From Galeruca laticollis (taxonomy: Eukaryota > Arthropoda > Insecta > Coleoptera > Chrysomelidae), in contig OY998175.1 of assembly GCA_963921935.1 (NCBI GenBank), forward strand, positions 289,114,246 to 289,178,245: 64,000 nt of DNA, in the 5' to 3' direction. Shown in pieces: positions 10,041-23,224 of the stretch (position 1 is the stretch's first letter; every line of letters begins with the position of its first letter). The translations under genes were made by a program, and so were the position numbers. Under the pieces are notes generated by a model. It saw only the letters and a program-made list of their open reading frames with translations, ran no database searches and was not told the DNA's origin.

Positions 10041-13006
10041 TCTTTTTTCTTTTTTGTTTGCATTATGAGCAGTCAATAAAAGCCTTGATTAATATTATTA
10101 TCATTTTAAATTTATATTTCTAGTTCACCACAGATTATAACTTACATTAAAGTGACCTTAACACAAATAACTGGTACCTGTTGTTGAAAATGAAACTGGA
10201 TCTCGTCTCGCAAGTCTTACTACTCATTTGTACACTTTTTCGAGCGTTTACGAAAAGTTTTTGACGTATTTTTGCACATCGGCATTGCATAGCATTTGTA
10301 AGACGACCTATTCCTTTTAACAGCTTTTATTTGATTAATTCATTAGAACTCAGTCAAGATCAGTTGATTTTGACAGAACGCGAGATTCGTTTATAGTTTC
10401 ATGAGATCACGAGACGGTATGGAGCGTTTTAGCGGGAATTTTGAAACCTATTTTAATTCCCGAATTTTTTTATTGAAAATTCTTATATTGTTTTAAAAAA
10501 TTATTATTTTCGTGATTACATAGGATCTATCTTTGAAATAAAAACAATTCCAGAAATAAGTCAATATACCTATTGTGTAGAAAATGAATTTATATAAGTT
10601 ACTTTAGGATCTCACTGTATATTGCACATACACTCGCATATTACATTTCAATACTGTATTTTTAAAACACCCTTTGTTTTAGTAATGTGCTACTCTATGA
10701 TACACATTTTGTTCAAATGACTAATTTTGAATTGATTATAATAAATGGCCATCACATACATAATTAACTGATAATTATTGTTTTACGCGAATCACATTTA
10801 AAACAAAGCCATTCATTAAATTATTATTGCACAATTCAGAAATAAATGGAGAAACATTTAACTAATGAATTGATTATTTGTTTAGAATTCCAATTACACA
10901 AAGTGCTCCATTATTGAACTGTTTTCAACGAATTTCATTTCATTATACATTAAATGAAAAAGACTGCTGATAGTACTTGCACTGGGAATTGAAATCTTTA
11001 AAATAATCCAAAGATTTTCTTCAGTTTTTCAAATAATGATCTTGAATATATTTGATAACATTAAACAAATTGGCAATATTTGTGAGGGCATTTTCAATAA
11101 TAAGTACTCGTACTTAAATACTTAAATTTTCTGTGTAGTTTTCTTTCCAGATATTCGTCTAATGAAATTAAAAGCGGAAGATAATGGGGTGGAATTGTTC
11201 AATTTAGACACAAAATGCTTACAAGCTCGTTGTCTACTTTGCTTGGATCCAAAACAATACTCTCATTCAAATGGATAATTCACTCATCAAAACATTTTCT
11301 TACCTATTTTCAGAAATTACCTTGAGCAGTCGCGAATTTTCTTATTTTGTTTCCCATCGACTGAAAATGGGTGCTCTGAGAACTTAATTTGAAATTAAAA
11401 GTTAGTAAAAGTAAGCTGAAGTCACATAACGGAAATATAGTGGTTGCTCGATAAGATTTGAGGAGTTTTTGTCCTGAGATTTGTTCATTATGATAACCTC
11501 AGTGTTTTCTCTTCAAATTTGGTTTTCTCCAACTAATCTGCATTCTCGTCTACGCGTAATGCTGGAATGATATTCCTTATTGACTTTCTGAATGTTGAGA
11601 TAATTTAAGTAAGCCTACCAATATATTTCTACCCCTTTGTGTATAAATCAAAGATATTTAAAATGTAGTATAATAAACTTCCCCTAGCTGCTTAACAATA
11701 ATATTTCTATTTGAATTTTGAGTTAGAGAGCGTTTTTTCTCCATTAAATGTTTCTTTTTGTTGAATTATATTTGTTCTCTGTTCATAATTTCAAAATGTC
11801 AGCTATATATCCATCAATCTAGATATGTTTTCCTTATTCTTGCAGAGTGATAGTATATTATTATTATGTAACTTTTTTATTCGTACCGAGTAACAAACTA
11901 TATTTTCTCCACGACTCAGAAAAGGCGAATCAAAAGAGAATTAAATCTTAACAAAATAAGTTATTTATTGTATTAATTGTGTTGGAAATATTTTCTATAA
12001 TATTCTACAAAATACGAGTAGATTGATTTGTAGCAGGAAGAATTGGAGGTTGAGGCTTCGGTTACTGACGAATTAGATGAAGTAATTTAAAAAACTTTGC
12101 TATATTCATTAGATTTTCTAAATAGTTTTCTTTTTGCTACTAGAGAATGCTTCCAGCCTTTTTAGTGATGTAATATTCGTACCGGCATTTACCAACGTAT
12201 TCGCTGAGGTACGGCATAAACAATGGCCAGTAAATACTCTTGTGGGTCGTCTATATTCAGAAATGTGGCAATTTGTTCAGGAATGTTGCGCACTTTGTTT
12301 AGTTTATCCTTGTCGTGTATAAATTATTAGAAGGATACTACATGGTCTCAAAATACATTATTTCAATACAACATTGTCAACGCTTGTTTTATCAATTCAT
12401 TCACTAATGATTTATAGCATCAATACTATTGAACTTATATTCTTGTACATAATTCTTCACTTTTTTGCAGTGTATTTGATGAACCCCGCCTGAAAATTTC
12501 TCTCCCTAAAGAATTCTATTTCCTTGATGATTTCGATAATCAATAGCAAATTTTCATTAGCATCCATTATATAGATTCATTTAAATCGTTCATCGGGAAA
12601 GAATTGAGGGATTCTTTTGGTATAATTATCCTGTAATCAGAGATCCTTTTTAGGACCATAACGTCAACCGTTGAACCGCTACGAACATCATGATTTCTAG
12701 ATAATGGATTGAAAGTATTAAATACTTTCGAATAACTTTTGAAGTGATATTGATAATTTGATTTTTGTGATAAAGTGAATGTTGATGTTCCTAGTATTGC
12801 TTTTCAAAGAAACAAAGAATTGTGTGTTAGTTACTCAGTTCTTTTTGAAGTAGACGACCAACAAAACTTATTTCGGTTTGACAATATGAAGTTTATTTTC
12901 CTAATAATTTTCAGCAAATTATATTTGGAAAAATAATACATGTGAAGGTAATATTTTCCCAAGAAGTTTTGGAGTTGTTATTAAGTAGGTAGTTTATGAC
13001 TGAGCT
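10041..13006. other. AT-rich, no gene recognised
   Basis: Almost 3 kb without a recognisable gene. The one open frame over 60 codons (12,134-12,322 on the + strand) has no familiar domain and no start context I trust. I see no tandem array or terminal repeats. This could be ordinary intergenic or intronic host DNA. Confidence 0.4.
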
Positions 13007-13402
13007 CAGTGGCGGATTTACCAATTTGCCGCCACTAGGCTATTCAATTTTTACCTCTCCTCTTGATCTCTAAAATGAGATACCCTAGTTCACAATCATA
13101 TTAATTACATTTATTATGTCAATAAAATTGCAACTTTATGATTTGTACTCTATCGTCATCATTAATAAGCTTTTTCCCGTTATTAGTATGAGTGCGACCC
13201 GAGGGACCCTTAGAATATTTTTACAACCCACGATTTAGTAAAGATTGCACAAGAAATAGTTTTTTTCAAATGCCTGCAAAGAAGTATAATATCTTACTTG
13301 TGTACTCCTATAAGACAAAAAAAAATGGGCCAAATTCACTGCCCCTTAAAATCTGCTGCCCTAGGCTTCAGCCTACTCAACCTGCTGGTAAACCTGCCAC
13401 TA
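13007..13402. mobile_element. hAT-like MITE, about 396 bp
   Basis: The ends are imperfect inverted repeats: CAGTGGCGGATTTACC on the left and, reverse-complemented, TAGTGGCAGGTTTACC on the right. The flanks ACTGAGCT (12,999-13,006) and ATTGAACT (13,403-13,410) match at 6 of 8 bases, the length expected of a hAT target duplication. The interior carries no transposase. A 'gccactaggc'/'gccctaggc' pair lies just inside the ends. Confidence 0.6.
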
Positions 13403-13780
13403 ATTGAACTTTGTTAAGGAAAAAAAATCTACATTTCTCATGGTGAAATGGAGTCACATATTCAGAAATATTAGACTGCACCATATTTCTCTTATGTTTT
13501 TCGATTTTGAGTTATCCAGTTTAAAATCCTCTACTTGAGATGCTCTACTGTATGCTATAACTAGATAACTCTCTACTGGCTCTTTTGTGACGCAGTTGGT
13601 CAATGCATCAAGTAGGTATGTGTCTCAGTAGGCTGTCGCTTATTGCTACAACTATATAACTTGACTTGTCTAGTTGTGCACGTAAAAATTTCTAAATAAA
13701 AGGAGTTATCTATTTGTTCCACTCATTTACTGTCAAGGCGTGAACTTAACAATACGTAGTGTTGATGAGTGATAATAATT

Positions 13781-16022
13781 ATGGGTTCAAGAGGGAAAAA
13801 ATTGATTGAAGCTGCTCTTCGAAATGTGGAATTTCAAGCAGGTATGTATCGAAAACAATTGTGCATTACTTTAACATATGCATAATCTACGTAAATTTTG
13901 AGGTTATGATTGCGAATTTGCTCTACTCTTTCTGTAATCGTCGTTTGATGAAAGAGGGATTGCGGATCGTGTTCTTCATCCTTGAATAGACGTGATGGAT
14001 AAGCAAATTAAAATTTATTGCAGATTTTAATCATGTCCTGAAGAACCGCCCTCGTGAAAATAACCCAGTGCCTTCCACATCAAATGCGGCTGTTGGCATT
14101 GACAATTCTGATGTAGAATCAGAAGCGGAACCGCTCTCTCTAGATGTGTCTGAATATCATCTGTCGTCGGACGAAATCTGAAATGAAATTACTACTACTA
14201 CTGAATATTTAGAGCGGTTAAACGAAGAACATGAATTAGAAGGCATGGAGGAGACCCCTACACAAGCGGAAAATCCTAGAAAGCGATTAAGACGTTCAGA
14301 AAAGTGAAGAAGAAATGTTGCAAAAAAAACCGGCAGTGTGGAGAAGTTTCGTCTAGAGGAAATCATGTACCTGGTGTTGTCATGAGAGATCCATGTGGAG
14401 ACAATTGCAGACAGCGGTGTGATCAGAAATTTTCATTGGAAGAGAGACTCGAAATTTTTCAAAGGTATCATAAATTAAAGATTTTATTCTTTGCAACACA
14501 GATAAAATTGTAAAGAAAAGCACCACAATAACTGATTCAAAAAGACATTTTACTGTGGTTTTTTTATTTACCACGAAACAACGAAAGAATCAAAGTTTGT
14601 AAGACCATGTTTTTGAATTCAATTGGAATTCGCAAAGGTGTAGTAGATATGCTATGACAAAGAGAACGGCAGAAAATACGAGTGAAAAAGACAAAAGTGG
14701 CCAGCATGTGAAAAAAACTACTTCAGAAGAACTCTTGAACGGGGTGAGAAACCACATTGAAAGATTCGCGGTTGTTGATTCCCATTATTGCCGCTCGGGA
14801 ACTAAAAGAAAATATTTAGATCTATCGCTCAACATCACAATAGTGTATTCTATGTACAAGTCGATATGCGCCGAAAATAACCGAAAAACCGCTAAGATAG
14901 CTACGTATAGAAATATTCTCACAGAGGAGTACAACCTAGGTTTCCACCGCCCAAAGAAGGACCAATGTCGCATATGCATGGTGTACAATACTCCTGGGAA
15001 TGACAACGATGGTGGTGAAGACAATTATGACACCCATCTTTTAGCAAAAGACAGGGCTCGAGCTGAAAAAATAAAGGACAAACAGCAAGCCGAAAACTCG
15101 GACGGGACCTTTGTGAGCTGTAATTTTGATCTTCAGCAAGTTCTGTTGGCTCCAACCGATCCAACCAACAATGCTCTATTCTATAAGCAACGCTTTAAAT
15201 CTTTCAGTTTTACTGTATACAACGTTACCAAAAACGAGGGGACTGTTCCATGTGAACCGAGATACAAGGGAAGAGAGGCAGTTGTGAGATTGCTAGCTGT
15301 CTATATCAATATTTTAAATCTCTCCCTCCATCGGTGAAGCACATTTCCTGTTTTAGTGACAGTTGTGGTGGACAGAACTTGAACAAGTTTGTTGCTGCTA
15401 TGTGTTTGACCGCAGTTCAGGAACTACCTAACGTAGAAACTATTGATCTAAAATTTCTAGTTGTGGGCCATAGTGAAATGGAATGTGATTCAGTGCATTC
15501 GGCCATAACTACTGAACAAAAAAGAGTCGGAAGAGTGAACTGGCCTGCCGATTGGACAACCATTGCCCACAGTGCCAGACGAAAGGGTGAAAGCCGTACA
15601 TTGTGCATGAGATTACCTATAAAGACATAATAGATTAGAAATATCACCTTGAGCAGCACATGGTTATGAGAAAAGAGGATGAAAATCGTAAACCAGTCGG
15701 CTGGCAGAAGAAAAGCTGGTTGAATTTTACGAAAACCAGACCATTCATCATCCGCTTCAAAGAAAATTACGATGAAGAGTTTATAACTCTTGACTGCAAG
15801 AAAAGAACGAGGAATAGTAATACAACACTGTGACATACAATGAAACCGTTATACAACTCCGTTATACCGATTCCAAAAGAAAAATATGATAATTTGAATT
15901 CCTCATTTTTGTTAACCCCTTCAGCGCTGTGACAAGAATACCGACCGTTTTACCAAAATTTGCCGTACCAAGGACAACAGGAGTCTTCAGGAAGTAGTGA
16001 CATGGATTCTGAAAATGAATAG
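13781..16022 (+). pseudogene. Broken DUF7869-like, transposon-derived gene with an intron
   Basis: The N-terminus MGSRGKKLIEAAL starts at 13,781. A clean GT-AG intron (13,842-14,023) joins it in frame to an acidic exon. Next come a Cys pair (DNCRQRC) and FSLEERLEIFQRYH. The 14,654-15,337 frame has HYCR, LGFHRPKKDQCRICM and a charged coiled coil. The frame from 15,334 has DSCGGQNLNKFVAA and GHSEMECDSVHSA, Asp/His-rich motifs that look like an RNase H-fold nuclease. The C-terminus ends DMDSENE at 16,022, followed by AATAAA near 16,058. Two in-frame TGA codons (14,179 and near 14,306, the latter probably once Trp), another TGA near 14,655 and frameshifts near 14,330 and 15,335 disable it. I have seen similar proteins annotated DUF7869 in insects; a transposase origin is inference. 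Confidence 0.65.
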
Positions 16023-16029
16023 TATATTC

Positions 16030-16855
16030 ATTGTTTATTATATAAATTTTGATGACAATAAAAGCGCTTTAAAGTGGCTTCTGATACTATTTCTTCTCAA
16101 ATGCAAATGTGGTTAACTCCGTTTAATCCGATTTTCATGTTGATGTAACAAGTAGATATCTCGTTTTTTTCGAAAAATTTACATTATGGCAACTTTTTTA
16201 TAAATACGTCTCAAGATATACACCACTTGTGATGAAGTTACCAAGACACAATAAAACTTGAATAAATAGTTTATTGGCTATAAAACTTAAATTTTCAGAG
16301 CAGTTTATTCCAAAACACGGGTTTTTAATTTAACTAGTTGTAGTACTAAGGTGACGCTATAACGCCGGTTGTAGATAATAAGTCAGAGTGAATTTCATTT
16401 TTCCAACAAATCTAGGCTTCCAATCAACTTATCACACAATTATGTATGTGTATGCATTCAGATTAAGGTAACAAAGATAATTTTATTCACTTGTTGGCCA
16501 TTATGCTCTGGAAAACACGTTGGTATACCACAACTTCATTTTGATGCCGTAGTGGTACCCTCACAAAAAAAGTCTTATAAGCTAAGAGCAGGCGATTCCG
16601 CTATTCAATGTCGCAACCTGGCACAAAATTGCCATTGTTGTCGCCTCATTGCCCACTAGCGGCTTTTGTCGTTTTTTACTTGCTGCCGATCCTGTTTCTC
16701 AGAATTATGTTAGAATATTAGAATTACGGTTCTAAAGAAAACTTAAAATGAATGGAAAATCGTACAATTTTTGTTCCTTCAATACAGAATCTGAACATAT
16801 TCAAATTTATCATCTCTCTCTCTCCCCACCCCCTTTCTATCGCCCTCTCTCTCTC

Positions 16856-16919
<64 letters not shown>

Positions 16920-19780
16920 CATAGAGAGAAACCTGCAACACTCTGTATACTAAAATATGGAATGAAAGACTACACACTGTAAGCAAATACAAAATTTTAG
17001 AATTTGAATTATTTTAAAAATTGTCTGGAACGGAGACAATCTGTATTATTCATTATTCAATAGAGAAAGAAGACAAGAGTCAAACTGTAGAATTATGGAG
17101 GAAATTTTAAATACACTTTGTAAATTTATATGTGAAATATATAACATGATTTTAACATTTGACAGAGAGAATGTTTGAACGTTGTTTCATATAAATTATA
17201 ACAATCTATTTCTCACATTGTAAAAGTAAAAAATATTATGATTTGTCTTAAAAAGTAATAATTAGATATTGAAAGAAGTTTTCTGATAAGATTATGTAAT
17301 TATTTAATATATGTCAAGGTAAAAAGTCAAATAATAACATTAAGTTTATAAAGCATGACATTTGTGAAATGAATTGTCAATCTGCATAGATATAATTGAA
17401 ATAAAAAGAACTGTCATTTATTAATATTTTGGAATACAATTTAAAGGGAGTAGTATATGGGTTTTAGTCATTTAAAGACTTCAAACAGAATGTCCTAGAA
17501 AGATAGATGGACAATTTATAACTTGAAGTGAAACTTATCAACAAGAATTTTTATAGCCAATTCTGATTGGTGGAATACATTTGAAATATTTTCATCAGCG
17601 ACATTCAGATTAATAATTGAAAAATTGAATAAAACAATTTTGTTGATAATGTACACTATTCACTAGGTAGAATCGTTTTTTGGTAGAAGTGAATGGGTGA
17701 GAAGCAAAATTTTGGAAGAAAATAATCCAAACTCTTTAAAAAGCAACATTTTTGGAATGGTAATTATAAAAAGAAATGCATTATTCTTAAAAGCAACTCA
17801 GCAATTTGATTAATCAAGTAGATAAACATAATTTTAACAAGAAAATTGGTAAATATAATAGAGTACTGACCGGAAAATTTATCAATATAGCCAAGTAAAA
17901 TATTGTATTGTGGAAATGGTGTCTCCACAATACATTTCAGGAAGGACTGGACTATGGAATTCGTCTAAAATGTATTAATGTGGACGAAATATAGCATCAA
18001 TTTTTAATATTACCCAAGCTGGACGGATTGTTTGGTTTTTCCAGGAGGTAACCTAAAATAAAATAAAAAAACCAAGCATTGAAGTGTATTAGAACGGAAC
18101 AGTGAACAGGTATTTAAAACTATTTCATTTATATATAAAAAGATTAAATAAACTTACTTGTTTTGTGCAAAGAATTGAACTTTGATATTTCATACATTTT
18201 TATCAGCATTGTTTTCGCCATTTTGCGTCATGGACGGTTTGTAATGGAATTCGTTTTCAAATTTGTATATAATGTTGCCTGTTTTGTAATCACATATAAA
18301 AATAATATTTCATCTGAGTGTATGGTTTGTTGAATGAATGATCATCATAGATAGTTTGTTTTCATAAGTTTTTGTAAAAGAATGATGTATTTGTTTTTAA
18401 AATATTAAATAGCATTTTTCACTTGAAAAACTTTTTGAAATTATATTGTTGAGATTTTTCATTTCTTGGTGATTGCTCCATCTATATTCAGCAGTTGGCA
18501 GTATTGACCCGACGTCTTTAAATCGTGGAGGGGTTCGAAATCAAGCATACAGGACCGTCTCTAGAATTTATTAAGAAATAAAAAACAAGTATTTTTTTTA
18601 TTAACAAAAATTTTTATTCAAATGTAAGGATTTTATTTAACTTTGACGCTCATATTTGAAATTAAAATTGTTTCGTTTTTAACATTTGAACCCTACTTGA
18701 GATCAGGGAGACTTTCATGCGAAGGTATAATTATTTTATAACCTATTTTAAAAATTTATAATATACCGGGCAAACAAAAACTAACAATAAATATCAACTA
18801 AACTAAAATAAACATAAGAAAGGTACCACAGGAGTACCAATCCACAAAAATTTGTCGGCCCAACGTGGCCAAAAATTCATATAAATGCATATTATATTAA
18901 ATCATTTGTTTATAATAATATAAAAGAGTAACAATGAATATAAAGAAATTACTTTAATAATTGTCTTAAAATTTGAAAACGCTTAAAAAGTATTGAAGAA
19001 AACATTAAATCGGCCTAATATGGATATTTGTTTGTCACAAAGGAATCAACTGTTTATCTGAAAATAAACAAGCTTAAGTTATCTAATTTAATATAACTAT
19101 TAGTTGAACAGTAAGAATGAAAATAATATTCATATTTATTATAAAGATTTAAATGTTATTTCAAAGCTATCACAAGTATCAAAACAAGAGTTGACATTGA
19201 AATATCGAAATATAACCATGAATTTCACTTTTGTTAAAGACCTATTGTATTGAAACTAGTTTATATTGAAGAAAAAATAGACTTCTTTAAGTGAAATTCA
19301 CAATCATATTGATTTTCAAAACTTTCATAAAGTGCTATAAATGTGAATAAAACTCTACAGCTCAAGAAAGTATATCATTTGTGTTATAGGACAGGACAAA
19401 TTTGTTAAATTATAAAGAAACAAAACTTTGTTTAAAAACAGTGAGCTGAGAAACAATAGTTTATTTATTTATTAAAAAATTGACGATCGAGGGGAAGCGT
19501 TGGTAGATTGGGTTTGGCGTCGAAGCAGAGAGGATGAGAAGAAAAATTTTACAACAAATTTCAAATTAAATAGCATCAAATAAGTATAAAAGCTAAATAT
19601 TCATCGTATATGTAAAACTACGAACACGCACATGTGTGTATATCCAGTTTTTGCCTGAGAATACCTCAGATTCTTCAGAAAATATGCAGCGTGGACTTCA
19701 ATAGGCGTATTCCTGTTACCAGACGTGTTAGAATCCAGATTCCAGACTTCAGGTAAGTGTTTTTTTTAAATATTATTGGC
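16030..19780. other. AT-rich, no gene; (TC)n/(TA)n microsatellite
   Basis: Nothing coding is recognisable over 3.7 kb. A compound microsatellite sits at about 16,815-16,916: CT-rich with some C runs, then about 55 bp of pure TA. A slightly less AT-rich patch occurs near 16,540-16,700. This is the largest part of the window without an assignable transposon. Confidence 0.45.
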
Positions 19781-19781
19781 C

Positions 19782-19818
<37 letters not shown>

Positions 19819-20082
19819 TTAATGACAAACAAATATAAATTCAGTGACTATTTCCATGTGTATAATAATTCTTGCGTCTATACGATCGATCTAACTGAAA
19901 AAGAAAAAAAAAGACTTTATGTAGTTCATTCATTAGATTATTTAAAAAGGCCTACAGGCATGTTTGTAATTCTGTAAGAAAATAATGGTGGTACTTACTT
20001 CATTTCCAATCGTATAAGGAATATGCATTTAAATCAATAGATGTAATATTTTCAAATGTATGTATAGTTTGTAACCCATTTG

Positions 20083-20132
<50 letters not shown>

Positions 20133-20633
20133 TACATGAATTCTTTTATGCTATGTCCATCACCAGCATTACAAAGAAACGAATTTTATGTATATAATAC
20201 ACATACAATTGGTAAGCGTCTCTACGAAACGTTCGGTTTCTCTCGCATCAATCCGTATTTATTTGAGCATGCGCATAGAATGGTGGATGTTCTCTTTTGT
20301 GACTGTGGTTTGATAATGTCATAGGCGTAACTGTTATATATATTAAAATAAAATTTTCTTTAAAAAAAAATTAAATCATTGGAATTATTGTCTTTCATTT
20401 TATTTACTCAAGTAGAATAAATCAATAAATGCCTGAACTCGAAGGGTGGAACCAGTCTCATGCTCCCGAATATCATAATAATAATTGAATAACTGAGCTA
20501 GCCACACAACAAATTCAAATAAATAAATAAATATAAATTATCTAAATAAATTACAATTAATAAATTAATTATAAACCTTAGTTTAATATATATATATATA
20601 TATATAAAACAGGAGGACAGTAACGGGGTACTG
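19781..20633. other. Microsatellites and unassigned sequence
   Basis: An (AAT)n tract at about 19,783-19,818 and (TA)n tracts at about 20,082-20,124 and 20,588-20,606. Between them, 20,130-20,340 is a moderately GC-balanced patch with a 62-codon open frame that I do not recognise. Confidence 0.45.
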
Positions 20634-21505
20634 GTAACTATATAACAAAACATAACGGTGGGGAACCCCAAAAGAACCAAGAAGGAAACAATGGAAGTAA
20701 TGTAAACCAGAATGATCATACGGTGCAGTACGAAAATGCTGTTATCCTTGCCTAAGAAGATAATCTATTTCAGCGAAAGATATTAGAGATGTGTTACATT
20801 ATTGAATGCAGAAATACTCTCAACCACAAGAAAGACGTAGATGGCTTAAGTTTATTGTATACATACATACTACAACTCACTAAGAAAAATAAGTGGCTAT
20901 AAATACTTAACCATTGAATTCAATTTAAATGTATATAGTGTAGAAGAAAGACTGAGAGTTGGCAGAATTACACCAGAACTACTTCAAAGTAAAAAAAAGT
21001 GACATCAATAAATTTTTGACATGTGTAGTTCTGCTCTCTCCACTTCCTTGGTAGTGGTAGTTACAGAGAAACAGTTTAATGTTAATCTTCATCCATCCTC
21101 TTTGATGAGGTAGATTTTTAATATTGTTGACAATTGGTTACTTGTATTTTTGTTTTTAAACATGTCCATATACATATTTTAATATTTTCATATTAGTTTT
21201 TAAATTCAGTTTTAATACTTCCAAATGTGAGGTTATGTCTCCATACACCTCTTTTAGTAATGTGGTCGCTAGATTTTTAGAGCTTTAATGCTGATTCTGG
21301 TGAGTGTAATAATAACTAACTCATACGTATGCGTAATGGAGTGTTCTCCATATATTTTTTAGTTTTATCCTGATGAAGTTTGTAATCACAAACGAAAGCT
21401 TGAACTTGGAATGAAGGCATTTACTTAAGAAGCTAACTAAGAACTTCCATTGCTTCCTCCTTGGTTCTTTTGGGGTTTCCCACCACCGATATATTTTGTT
21501 ATATA

Positions 21506-21520
<15 letters not shown>
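20634..21520 (+). mobile_element. Penelope-like element 3' fragment with inverted end
   Basis: A plus-strand frame near 20,710-20,880 resembles the tail of a PLE GIY-YIG domain, with RKILEMCYI followed by a VDGLSLLYTYIL-like segment and an in-frame stop near 20,744. It is followed by a long 3' UTR. An inverted repeat of about 65 bp marks the edges: 'aaccccaaaagaaccaag' at about 20,667 reads back at about 21,460-21,477. A hammerhead core sits inside the 3' UTR (listed separately). No RT domain remains. The right edge abuts a TA microsatellite (about 21,500-21,568). Confidence 0.65.
21370..21397 (+). ncRNA. Hammerhead ribozyme core in PLE 3' region
   Basis: The conserved CTGATGA (21,370-21,376) is followed by a perfect 6-bp hairpin, gtttgt / acaaac, closed by AATC (21,378-21,393), then GAAA (21,394-21,397). 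Box 1, helix II and box 2 are the catalytic core layout of hammerhead ribozymes, and PLEs are known to carry hammerheads in their terminal repeats. Helices I and III are not clear, and I see no canonical GUC site immediately next to it, so activity is unproven. Confidence 0.6.
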
Positions 21521-21572
<52 letters not shown>

Positions 21573-23178
21573 ATAAATTAATCCATCAAGAGAAAGGAAA
21601 TCAGCATAGGATGAAACAGGTATTATTGCACTAGAATTAATTTAAAACAAACATCCAGTATATTGTTATGTAGTAAAACAGCATTATCATATAAGCTATT
21701 TCAATGATCTAAACACATAGGCATCAATAACATAAATTTCAAATAAAGAACTAGAGCAATTAAAAAACAAACTGTAATTGTCATGCAACATACTGTATAT
21801 AATAATATTTACAATAATTATCTTTTAAAGTGCGAGGAAATTTAAGTAACAAGTGATATTGTGAAGATTGGCCAGAAAAATGTTTAATAAACCAACAATA
21901 TAAAATCTTTATCTTTGATTGGTTATCCATGACATAAGACATAATAATACTAAAGCAATTTAAGAATTTCATAAGAAAAATCAAGACACCATATGTTATA
22001 TAAACTTATTAGAGTATAAACAGTTTGATAGCAACGGAGGTTAGCAACGAAATTTATTGAAAACGATTGAGGGAGATAGATATTTGATTAAAATGGAAGC
22101 AGACATGTAAAAAAATTTGAGAAACTAAAATAGAAATTAACAGGGAAAAATTAGAAAGTTTCTTGAAAGGACCATATCAAAACCTCCAAAGGAATTAACA
22201 ATATACAAATAACCCAAAATAATGCATTACAAGACATGCAAATTGGAGATACGATGAATGAAATGGATACCTGTTATACATTATGTGATATATTAACTGA
22301 ATTGGACACAGATAAGTTATTTCATTTATAATTTCTTTTGCGTTACAATAAACAACTGAACTTACTAATATTTTATGTGTTTGAACGTTTACAAACATGG
22401 TAGTTTATTCGTTTAGTTATAAGTATAGTTAATATAAACTTACCTGTTTTTAGTATTAGTCACAGTTTACAAAGATATCTTTGAAGAAAAGCTTGATGAT
22501 TAAGTCACACAGTATAAAGTCAGTAACATTAAAATTCTTCATTTCCTTTTCAGAGTAACTAGATAAATTCACTATTTGATATAATAACTATTTGAAACAT
22601 TAACTATAAACATTTATTATAGGTTATAATTACGTTTACTTATGAATAATATACATACTACCATAGATAAATAGTTTTAATACTACTAAAATCATCAAGT
22701 AATATTTTAGATTGAGTCGTTATTTGTTTTCATTTTTCATATCACATATCTACGTTCTTTATTTGATATTATAAGCAAGTAAGAGATGTCGATATTTTTT
22801 TTATATCTTAGCATTAAATTCAGAAAACATTCTATGTTGTTTAAATTAGACAACCAATAATACACCATTCAATATACGGGTGGATTATAGTTGAATGAAG
22901 CTAGTGTCGGACTCACCCATTATAAATCAAAACTAAAACAAATTTTAAATAGAGTCTCAATAGTCGGGAAAATAACATTTATGTTTAGAAACAAATTATA
23001 ATCAGTGGCGCAACATAATAAATTTAAAACTAAAGAGCATTCATCATAGTACAAATAATTTATTAAGAGTTAAAAAAAAAGACTAGGAAAATAAATAATA
23101 TAACAATTTTGATGAACCCAAATGCGTGGCAGATGACAATTTCTGTATTTATATATTGATAAATAATAATCTACAACA

Positions 23179-23221
<43 letters not shown>
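21500..23221. other. TA microsatellites and AT-rich DNA, no gene
   Basis: A (TA)n tract at about 21,500-21,568 and another at about 23,182-23,221 bracket 1.6 kb of AT-rich sequence. The minus-strand open frames (21,781-21,984 and 22,195-22,398) have no recognisable features. The right TA tract touches the breakpoint of the RTE element. Confidence 0.5.

Positions 23222-23224
<3 letters not shown>

Noticed and set aside
12134..12322. 62-codon open frame as a host exon
   Set aside because: No recognisable domain, no splice or start evidence, length within chance expectation.
15417..15836. 139-codon minus-strand frame
   Set aside because: Antisense to the DUF7869-like pseudogene, whose plus-strand motifs are clear.
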